In this document: positions 48,145-56,305 of the stretch, piece after piece
Layout: every line of letters starts with the position of its first letter
How positions within the stretch are numbered: position 1 is the stretch's first letter
From: Atherinomorus stipes
Taxonomy: Eukaryota > Chordata > Actinopteri > Atheriniformes > Atherinidae
Assembly: GCA_023101725.1 (NCBI GenBank)
Contig: JALJCO010003915.1
Location: 1-64,000 of the forward strand
DNA length: 64,000 nt
Direction of reading: 5' to 3'
Position numbers and translations under genes: made by a program
Notes under the pieces: model-generated
Seen by the model: only the letters and a program-made list of their open reading frames with translations
What the model was told of the DNA's origin: nothing
Databases searched by the model: none

Positions 48145-48612
48145 CACTGCAAAAACTCAAATATTACCAAGTTAATCTTTCTAATTTCTAGTCAAAATAT
48201 CTCATCACACTTAAAACAAGACAAAGAGAGAAACATTTCAGTGAGATAAAGGAACTTGTTTTAAGACAAATGCATCTACAAGAAATCTTACAAGAAAATT
48301 TTACTTGTTTCATTGGCAGAATTTTTTTGCTTATTACAAGCAAACAAAAATCTTTGTCATTCCTGAAATAAGTTTTTTTTTTTTTAAAGAATAAACATTT
48401 GTACATGTTGTTTGTAATAAACGAAACAATTCTGCGAACAAGCAAAGTTTTCTTGATAAGATTTCTTGAAATAAGATGCATTGTCTTAAAACAAGATCTT
48501 ATATCTCACTGAAATGTTTCTCTTTAGGTCATTTTGTCTTATTCTGTGTGATGAGATATTTTGATTAGAAATTAGAAAAATATACTTGGTAAGATTTGAG
48601 TTTTGCAGTGTA
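48145..48612. mobile_element. palindromic MITE (~468 bp)
   Basis: Starts CACTGCAAAAACTCAAAT and ends AGATTTGAGTTTTGCAGTG. The inverted repeat continues inward for about 200 bases (CAAAATATCTCATCACAC against GTGTGATGAGATATTTTG, and AAACATTTCAGTGAGAT against ATCTCACTGAAATGTTT). A well-known type of fish foldback MITE. No target duplication is evident. Confidence 0.85.
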
Positions 48613-48639
48613 AAAAGTGTCAATAGTGAGTAGGCTGCA

Positions 48640-49165
48640 CTGCCAAAGCTCAAAATCTTACCAAGTATATTTGTCTAGTTTCTAGTCAAAATATCTTATT
48701 TAACTCAATATAAGACATAATTACCTCCTAAAGAGAAACATTTTAGGGATAGAGGAACTTGTTTTCAGACATTAAATTTCATGTTAAGTGAAACAGTCTT
48801 GAAAAAAATCTTTGATTCATATTTCAGACTGAACAAACTTATTATGAGACATAAATCTTTACAATACTTGTTCAGTTTAGCTAAGAATGAGTTTTTCCAG
48901 CTAAATTAATCTTGAAATTAGCTGGAAGTAAGGATGGCCAATATTATTTGCCTACCGGTAGTATCGTCCAATATTGGCATTAAAATGTGATATTGGAAAA
49001 TGTTGGTATTTGGCTAATACCTGCTAGTATCTGCTGGATACTAGCTGGAAATCTTATTTCTAGAAATCTTATCATGAAAATTTTTCACTTGCTCCACTGA
49101 CAGATGTTTTTGCTTACTATAAGCAAAAAGATCTTGTTTTAAGTCTTTTTTATTACTTATTTTAA
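48640..49165. mobile_element. second, diverged copy of the palindromic MITE
   Basis: CACTGCCAAAGCTCAAAATC near 48640, then TAGTCAAAATATCTTATT and AGAGAAACATTTTAGGG, align with the left arm of the previous element. About 48924-49040 is a foreign insertion rich in CAATATTGG-type sequence. The right arm is eroded. Confidence 0.65.
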
Positions 49166-49464
49166 GAGTGTAGATTTACATGAAATTTAAATTTATGGTT
49201 ATTTTTTGTTGTTAAAAGGTGCAATTTACATATTGTATAGATAAATAATATGCAAATCAATATATTTCAAGCTTTTATTTGTTTGGATGTTGCTAATTAG
49301 GACTTGCAGCTTAAGAAAACCTCAAATTCTAAAACTCAAAAAATTTGAATATTGCATGAAATCAATTATAAAAGGACTTTAAATACAAAAATATCAGGCC
49401 TCCTAAAATAAAATCTTGCATCTGTACTTAGTACTTGGTTTGGGCCCTTTTGCATGAATGACTC

Positions 49465-51232
49465 CTTAACCCGGCGTGGCATGGATGCTACCAGCTTTAA
49501 CCCGGCGTGGCATGGATGCTACCAGCTTTAACCCGGCGTGGCATGGATGCTACCAGCTTTAACCCGGCGTGGCATGGATGCTAGCAGCTTTAACCCGGCG
49601 TGGCATGGATGCTAGCAGCTTTAACCCGGCGTGGCATGGATGCTAGCAGCTTTAACCCGGCGTGGCATGGATGCTACCAGCTTTAACCCAGCGTGGCATG
49701 GATGCTACCAGCTTTAACCTGGCGTGGCATGGACGCTAGCAGCTTTAACCCGGCGTGGCATGGATGCTACCAGCTTTAATCCGGCGTGGCATGGATGCTA
49801 GCAGCTTTAACCTGGCGTGGCATGGATGCCAGCAGCTTTAACCCGGCGTGGAATGGATGCTAGCAGCTTTAACCTGGCGTGGCATGGATGCTAGCAGCTT
49901 TAACCTGGCGTGGCATGGATGCTACCAGCTATAACCCGGCGTGGCATGGATGCTAGCAGCTTTAACCTGGCGTAGCATGGATGCTAGCAGCTTTATTCCG
50001 GCGTGGCATGGATGCTTGCAGCTTTAACCCGGCGTGGCATGGATGCTACCAGCTTTAACCTGGCGTGGCATGGATGCTACCAGCTTTAACCCGGCGTGGC
50101 ATGGATGCTACCAGCTTTAACCCGGCGTGGCATGGATGCTAGCAGCTTTAACCCGGTGTGGCATGGATGCTACCAGCTTTAACCCGGCGTGGCATGGATG
50201 CTACCAGCTTTAACCCGGCGTGGCATGGATGCTACCAGCTTTAACCCGGCGTGGCATGGATGCTACCAGCTTTAACCCGGCGTGGCATGGATGCTACCAG
50301 CTTTAACCCGGCGTGGCATGGATGCTACCAGCTTTAACCCGGCGTGGCATGGATGCTACCAGCTTTAATCCGGCGTGGCATGGATGCTACCAGCTTTAAT
50401 CCGGCGTGGCATGGATGCTACCAGCTTTAACCTGCCGTGGCATGGATGCTACCAGCTTTAACCTGCCGTGGCATGGATGCTAGTAGCTTTAACCCAGCGA
50501 GGCATGGATGCTAGCAGCTTTAATCCGGCGTGGCATGGATGCTACCAGCTTTAACCTGCCGTGGCATGGATGCTAGTAGCTTTAACCCAGCGAGGCATGG
50601 ATGCTAGCAGCTTTAATCCGGCGTGGCATGGATGCTAGCAGCTTTAACCTGGCGTGGCATGGATGCTAGTAGCTTTAACCCAGCGAGGCATGGATGCCAG
50701 CAGCTTTAACCCGGCGTGGCATGGATGCTAGCAGCTTTAATCCGGCGTGGCATGGATGCTAGCAGCTTTAACCTGGCGTGGCATGGATGCTAGTAGCTTT
50801 AACCCAGCGAGGCATGGATGCCAGCAGCTTTAACCCGGCGTGGAATGGATGCTAGCAGCTTTAACCTGGCGTGGCATGGATGCTAGCAGCTTTAATCCGG
50901 CGTGGCATGGACGCTAGCAGCTTTAACCCGGCGTGGCATGGATGCTAGCAGCTTTAATCCGGCGTGGCATGGATGCTAGCAGCTTTAACCTGGCGTGGCA
51001 TGGATGCTAGTAGCTTTAACCCAGCGAGGCATGGATGCCAGCAGCTTTAACCCGGCGTGGAATGGATGCTAGCAGCTTTAACCTGGCGTGGCATGGATGC
51101 TAGCAGCTTTAACCTGGCGTGGCATGGATGCTACCAGCTTTAACCCGGTGTGGCATGGATGCTACCAGCTTTAACCCGGCGTGGCATGGATGCTACCAGC
51201 TTTAACCCGGCGTGGCATGGATGCTAGCAGCT
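49465..51232 (-). repeat. 31-bp minisatellite derived from transposase coding sequence
   Basis: About 57 tandem copies of a 31-bp unit (on the plus strand CCCGGCGTGGCATGGATGCT, then ACCAG or AGCAG and CTTTAA). Read on the minus strand, one frame of a unit gives L-V-A-S-M-P-R-R-V-K-A, which is the C-terminal S-M-P-R-R motif of the Tc1-like transposase it sits in. Coding sequence continues on both sides: GIVKRKLNGK...CHKLLASMPRR before the array, and HAKGPKPSTK, matching the family's final residues, after it (49430-49464). Variation is mostly single bases and the 31-bp period is almost invariant. Confidence 0.95.
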
Positions 51233-52133
51233 TGTGGCATATCTCAGCTGTTATGGAAGACCAACATGCTTCCATCACAGCCCTGAGCTCTTCTTTATTG
51301 TTTGCTCTCTTCCCGTTCAGCTTTCTCTTGACGATGCCCCACATGTTTTCAATGGGATTCAGGTCAGGTGGGTTTGCGGGCCAATCCAGCATGGTGATCC
51401 ATGGTTGTTGAACCAGGACTTTGTACTTTTGGCAGTGTGGGCAGCTGCCAAGTCCTGCTGGAAGATGAAGTCTGCATCCTCATACAGCTGGTCCACTGAA
51501 GCAAGCATGAAGGTCTCCAAAATGTCCTGGTAGACGGCTGCATTTATGCTGGACTTGATGAAGCACAGAGGACCAACACCAGCAGCTGACATGGACCCCA
51601 GGTCATCACAGACTGGGGAAACTTTAACACTAACCATCTTCTCCAGGCTGCTGTCAGCCCTCCGGCTTCTACAGATCTGGGCATGAAAGAGTTCCCCTTT
51701 CAGCCGACTGCCAGCCACTTACCAGCAACTTGTCTGCTAATCGCAGACAGTCGCACAGAGAAACACCTGTGTGCCCAGGGGAAACGATTTCAGAGCATAA
51801 ATGAACGCCTGGAACAAGGATGTTTCTACACGCCAAGTTTGGACACCGTAAGTGTTGGTGTATTTGCGGGACAAGTCGTTCAGCCAGTGATAGTGCAGTA
51901 TGGTGCACTATTAGTGCACCACTTCTGGCAGAAAAAGGAGGAACATTTTCATGCCCAGATCTGTACACCGTTTTCTTCCACACTTCTTCCTTCCACTTAA
52001 CTGTCCATTAATGTGCTTTGAGACAGCACTCTGAGAACATCCAGCTTCTTTTCTATCACTTTTTGTCTTTCCACCTTGTGCAGGGAGTCAATGATGGTTT
52101 TCTGCCCAACGGTCAGATCAGCATCTTCCCCAT
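51171..52133 (-). pseudogene. Tc1-like transposase remnant (second subfamily)
   Basis: The start MGK near 52133-52125 is followed, after a frameshift, by ADLTVGQKTIIDSLHK (helix-turn-helix region) and LSGRKKCG near 52000-51975. There it is split by the MITE at 51672-51963. It resumes as SRRADSSLEKMV and then jumps directly to MSAAGVGPLCFIKS, so roughly 100 codons, including the first catalytic Asp, are deleted. IFQQDLAAAHTAKS near 51450 carries the second catalytic Asp, and ANPPDLNPIENMWG near 51340-51385 the third catalytic residue. A frameshift lies near 51385. The end CHKLLASMPRRVKA runs into the 31-bp array. Non-functional. Confidence 0.9.
51672..51963. mobile_element. Tc1/mariner-type MITE inside the transposase (292 bp)
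   Basis: The ends CAGATCTGGGCATGAAA and TTTCATGCCCAGATCTG are a perfect 17-bp inverted repeat, with similarity continuing about 10 bases inward. Both sides are flanked by TA (51670-51671 and 51964-51965). The transposase sequence on the two sides joins cleanly once the MITE is removed. It also holds an internal palindrome GTGCACTATTAGTGCAC near 51903. Confidence 0.92.
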
Positions 52134-52216
52134 GATTGTGAATTCTTCTAAACCAAGACAGAGACTTTTTAAAGGCTCAGGGCACTTATGGAGGTGTTTT
52201 GGATTACTTACCTGAT

Positions 52217-52260
52217 TGAATCAGTGGTGTAGTCTAGTTTATTCTAGTGGGTATATTGTT
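52217..52260 (+). repeat. short repeat block shared with 62478-62518
   Basis: AATCAGTGGTGTAGTCTAG followed by TTTATTCTAGTGGGTATATTG occurs at both places with one difference. Probably the end of a dispersed element; its body is not recognised. Confidence 0.6.
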
Positions 52261-52419
52261 TATTTATTATTACAAGGTAATAATAAACATTCTATGAAAA
52301 TCATGCCACTGATTTTGAATTGTGGTTCAAATACTAAAAACAAACAAACAAAAAAATAAAACAATCCAACAAGCATGATGGAGTTTTGAAGCTAAAATTT
52401 TGTTGAGCAACACTTTGAG

Positions 52420-52720
52420 ACAATCACTGCAGTCATGTGTTTTCTGTCATGTTCAAAAAGACTTCACACCTGTTGACAGGTATTTTGGTCCACATTTTGC
52501 AGGAAAGGTGTTCTACTGTGTCTGGGACAGTTTTTTTTTTTTTTTTTTGTTATTATTTCCTACCACAATTCAAAGGCAACATTTCACTCCACTTAATTAT
52601 AATTTTTTAAATTTTAATATATTAGTAGTTTCTTTATTTTCCTGTTATTTGAATTATTATTGTGAATTTAGCCTTTTTTTAATTGGAGGGTGTCAATAAT
52701 CTTGAGCACGACTGTATGTG
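52420..52720 (+). repeat. repeat end with Tc1-like terminus
   Basis: Uninterrupted counterpart of the repeat at 35800-37075. It ends GAGCACGACTGTATG, whose reverse complement begins CATACAGTCGTGCTC, in the style of Tc1/mariner ends that start with TACAGT. Contains a T tract of 19 at 52531-52549. Confidence 0.6.
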
Positions 52721-53194
52721 GAATTTCCTGGTGTAATCTTGACAAAATACTAGTTAATAAATAATATGCTGACAGGTGGATGTTGTAATACTGACACTTG
52801 GCTTGGCTACACTAGTCTGTCCACACATGCCGTACTGTCCACATCTGTCCTGGTCCAACTGGTCGAACAGTCATAAAACTGGACCGATGAGGAAGGTTTT
52901 ATCATCAGATGCTGATGAGGGAACTTCTGACTGAATCAGCTTGTCAGTGTGTTTAAATGGATGAATATTATGTGATTGCAGCTTTTTATATGCTGGTTGG
53001 TTAAATTTTGATGTCTGAAGTTCACAGCACCCTGTGGAGAGTTTGTCTTTCTGTTTCCATGGTAACAACATTGATTATTTTACTGCATCACATATCTGGT
53101 CGGTCCTGCTGGACCAAACACGTCTCCACAGATGGGTGGCCTGTTGTACTGGACACGCTCTGGACTAGCGAATGATGGTTTTCTGGGAATGTTG
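52721..53194. other. intergenic, nothing recognised
   Basis: No recognisable feature. Confidence 0.3.
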
Positions 53195-53202
53195 GTCTAC
53201 AT

Positions 53203-53412
53203 CAGGGGTGTCCAGCTCTGGTCCTCGAGGACCCCAATCCTGCAGGTTTTAGATGTTTCCATGATCCAACACACTTGATTCATATTAAATGTCTCCTTCG
53301 CAGTTTAAGTTCTGCCCAAACATGTTGACCTGTCAGTCTGATTCAGGTGCTGCAGAGGAAACATCCAAAACCTGCAGGACAGTGGTCCCAGGACAGACTT
53401 TGGACACCCCTG
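53203..53412. mobile_element. hAT-type MITE with perfect 8-bp duplication (210 bp)
   Basis: Starts CAGGGGTGTCCAGCTCTGG and ends TTTGGACACCCCTG. It is flanked by identical GTCTACAT octamers (53195-53202 and 53413-53420). Internal inverted segments include CCTGCAGGTTTTAGATG against CATCCAAAACCTGCAGG. Non-coding. Confidence 0.95.
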
Positions 53413-53689
53413 GTCTACATGAAATGATGAGCTTTGGTGATTACTTAGTCTGCATGTGCACACTTGTGCACGTGTGAGTGTGAGTTGTGGTGATGTGGCT
53501 GAGTGTCTGACTGCTAGACTGATGTTTTGTCCCAGTCTGGTCCTGGAGTCCCATAAAGACCAGTAAAATATGTCCAAGGCAGAGACACAAGAGAACTGGA
53601 GCAAAATGTCCTAAACAGCAACATTACTTTTACTTTTATACTTTAAGTAGTTTCTTAAACCAGTACTTTTATACTTCTACTTGAGTAAA

Positions 53690-54436
53690 GCCCAGCTCTT
53701 GCTAGGGCGATTTGCGGCCGAGTGTGAAGCGGCCGGGATGAGAATCAGCACCTCCAAATCCGAGACCATGGTCCTCGCCCGGAAAAGGGTGGAGTGTCCT
53801 CTCCGGGTCGGGAGTGAGGTCCTGCCCCAGGTGGAGGAGTTCAAGTATCTCGGGATCTTGTTCACGAGTGAGGGAAGGATGGAGCGGGAGGTGGACAGAC
53901 GGATCGGTGCGGCGTCTGCAGTGATGCGGACGTTGCATCGGTCCGTCGTGGTGAAGAAGGAGCTGAGCCAGAAGGCGAAGCTCTCGATTTACCGGTCCAT
54001 CTACGTTCCCACCCTCACCTATGGCCATGAGCTGTGGGTCATGACCGAAAGAACGAGATCGCGGGTACAAGCGGCCGAAATGAGTTTCCTCCGCAGGGTG
54101 GCCGGGCTCTCCCTTAGAGATAGGGTGAGGAGCTCGGTCATCCGGGAGGGACTCAGAGTAGAGCCGCTGCTCCTTCGTATAGAGAGGAGCCAGATGAGGT
54201 GGCTCGGGCATCTGATTAGGATGCCTCCTGGACGCCTTCCTGGAGAGGTGTTCCGGGCACTTCCCACCGGGACCAGACCCCGGGGTAGGCCCAGGACACG
54301 CTGGAGGGACTACGTCTCCCGGCTGGCCTGGGAGCGCCTCGGGATCCCCCCGGATGAGCTGGCGGCTGTGGCCGGGGAGAGGGAAGTCTGGGCTTCCCTG
54401 CTTAGGCAGCTGCCCCCGCGACCCGACCCCGGATAA
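53690..54436 (+). CDS. LINE reverse transcriptase C-terminal part (partial)
   Basis: A continuous frame of about 249 codons with no stop until TAA at 54434, representing the end of a LINE ORF2. It starts within the RT domain (LLLGRFAAECEAAGMRISTS, then KSETMVLARKRVECPL). It continues through VEEFKYLGILF (thumb), VPTLTYGHELWVMTE, QAAEMSFLRRVAGL and RWLGHLIRMPPGRLP, and ends in a basic GTRPRGRPRTRWRDYV stretch. The catalytic YADD box lies upstream of the truncation, so no active enzyme is encoded. It is GC-rich relative to the surroundings. The clade is not assigned with confidence; related fragments lie at 21250, 43335 and 56690. Confidence 0.88.
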   Translation, partial: AQLLLGRFAAECEAAGMRISTSKSETMVLARKRVECPLRVGSEVLPQVEEFKYLGILFTSEGRMEREVDRRIGAASAVMRTLHRSVVVKKELSQKAKLSIYRSIYVPTLTYGHELWVMTERTRSRVQAAEMSFLRRVAGLSLRDRVRSSVIREGLRVEPLLLRIERSQMRWLGHLIRMPPGRLPGEVFRALPTGTRPRGRPRTRWRDYVSRLAWERLGIPPDELAAVAGEREVWASLLRQLPPRPDPG

Positions 54437-54466
54437 GCGGAAGAAGACGGTACGGTACGGTACGGT
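53690..54466 (+). mobile_element. 5'-truncated LINE with target duplication and TACGG tail
   Basis: A recent-looking non-LTR retrotransposon 3' end. It is flanked by ACTTGAGTAAA on both sides (53679-53689 and 54467-54477). It ends GGATAAGCGGAAGAAGACGG followed by three or four TACGG/GGTAC repeats, the short-repeat tail expected of target-primed reverse transcription. Severe 5' truncation is normal for LINEs. Confidence 0.88.
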
Positions 54467-54599
54467 ACTTGAGTAAAAAGCTCGAGTTGATACTTCCACT
54501 TCTGTAAAAGTCTTTTTAAATCCTAGTATTTATACTTAAGTAAGGAATGTGAATACTTTTGACACTTGTGCAGGTATCTTTGATCCTCAGAAAAGTTTT

Positions 54600-56065
54600 G
54601 ATACCATGATTCATAGGTTACATTCACACGGCGACGATCAGAAGAGAGGACGCAAAAGTGGCATCTCGTCTCCATCTTTTTATCCGCGTTTACACGAGCG
54701 TCGTCATGAAGAGATCTGCGGGCATACAAGGACACTAGAGTGTGTGGAACTGGATTGGATATGCACGCCAGACCGTTAGAACTCCACCATGTCTGCACGC
54801 ATTCGTAACATCTACCTTAGATCCGCTGGTTTACGTACGTTGTTGTTTTTTCTGTTAGATTGTGACGTCAACGCGCATGCGGCATGAGCATGGTGTGAGC
54901 AGGTCCACTATCATTTTTGCTTTTTGGACCATGCAGATGAGAACGTAACAGCGTCGCGTCTTCAGGAATTCCACTTTGGAATGGGTCGTTAGATTTTTGC
55001 GCCTTCAGCCCAGAAAAACGCAGTTGCCATGTGAACGAAAGGTACTTCCGATTGAATATTCTGCCGTTTTTACCCGCAATAGTGGATTATCACGCTTACC
55101 GGAACTTCCCGGTATTTGGACACTACCTCTTCCGGGCCATGTTAACGACAGCCGTTCCTGCTCTGTTATACTGTTTAAATTTGATAAACTCCAAACATAC
55201 TTAAGTTTTCATTCTAGACTGAAGTGATACTAAGGAAGAAGTGGATCACAGCGATCGATTCGCCGCGGTGAAGGGCCGAACTTTATAATATAACAACGCA
55301 GCACATTTGTTTGTAGCCGGCAGACTACACAGCCAGTGTTAGCAGGTTAGCATTAGCCAGCTTGATGACGTGCCTAACTTTGTGCGGCTGAAAACACACA
55401 AGCATCTGAAAGCGTCTCCTTTCTTGGCAGTCTCCAGTTGTTCCACTGGAAACGGGGAGGTACATGTAATGTTTAACTAAATTAACCGGAACCTTTTTTG
55501 GAAATGTGTAAACCGGAACCGGATGGACATGAAAAATGTCAAAGTTCAGACCCCGCAATTGTAGCGAGAGTTGTAGCCGAAGGCGGCAGTGTTGAGGCAG
55601 ATACCGTGTAATAAACAGAGCCGGCGCATGCCGACTGTTCCAGCACAGATCGTGTATGTATTTCTTATACAAAAGGAATCAGTCATAACAGTACAGACCC
55701 GATTTTCAGATGTTTGTGTGTTTTAAGACGCACAATGTTAAGCACGTCAGTAAACGCTAGCTGGCTAATGCTAGCATGCTGTGAAGTGCTGGTGTTGTGC
55801 CCACAGGAGACAAACAAACGTGTGTTTTATTATAAAGTTCGTCCCTTCACCGCGGTGAATCCATCGCTTTGATCCAGCTTTTTATCCAGTATCACTTCAG
55901 TCTGGAATGAAAACTTAAGTATGTTTAGAGATTATACGATTTAAACAGTATAACAGTAGGAACAGCTGTCGTTAAAATGGCCCGGAAGAGGAAGTGCCCA
56001 AATACCGGGAAGTTCCGGTAAGCGTGATAATCCCCTATTGTCCTCGTGTGAACAGCCCCATAGAA
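54600..56065. mobile_element. composite inverted-repeat element
   Basis: The core 55073-56041 is a long inverted repeat. The left arm (about 55080-55450) has GGATTATCACGCTTACCGG, AAGGGCCGAACTTTATAAT and GCTAGCATT-type sequence; the right arm (about 55690-56040) is the reverse complement, ending CCGGTAAGCGTGATAATCCC. The arms are close relatives of the repeat at 3510-3935. An outer shell may exist, since CATTCACACGGCG near 54622 mirrors CGTGTGAACAG near 56045. No transposase frame. Confidence 0.75.
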
Positions 56066-56264
56066 TATGGAGACAGTTTCAGATCATCGCTTGTATATCA
56101 TTCTACAAAATCTTTCTCTTCTTACAAAGTTAGCGATAGAAGTTCGGTTGTTGCTTAGACTAGTTTAGAAGATGTGATGTTTTTAAATAGGAATAAAGCC
56201 AAGTGGAGTGTTGCTTAATTCCCCTTCAGAACAATGAAGTCAACACTGATTTTTGAATGCAGAT

Positions 56265-56270
56265 TTTATT
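56265..56270 (-). terminator. poly(A) signal of the transcobalamin-like gene
   Basis: AATAAA on the minus strand, 36 bp downstream of the stop codon at 56306-56308. It gives a very short 3' UTR. Confidence 0.8.
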
Positions 56271-56305
56271 GTCATCCAGCAACAAACAGCTGTCATTAAT
56301 CTGTG

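Larger units (their letters stand above)
49200..52216 (-). mobile_element. second Tc1-like transposon, expanded and interrupted
   Basis: Minus-strand Tc1-like element of a different subfamily from those at 413 and 5959. Its 5' part begins near 52216, where unrelated sequence cuts off the terminal repeat. Its 3' end runs to about 49200. Three things have altered it: a TA-flanked MITE at 51672-51963, an internal deletion of the mid transposase, and a 31-bp tandem expansion near the end of the coding region. Confidence 0.85.
53610..54565. repeat. repeat with ACTTGAGTAAA motifs, target of a LINE insertion
   Basis: The flanks 53610-53689 and 54467-54565 are rich in TACTTTTATACTT and ACTTGAGTAAA-type motifs and look like one dispersed element split by the LINE fragment. 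Its own ends are not determined. Confidence 0.5.

Noticed and set aside
53702..54499. 265-codon minus-strand open frame
   Set aside because: Antisense shadow of the GC-rich LINE reverse transcriptase, which is the frame with recognisable motifs.
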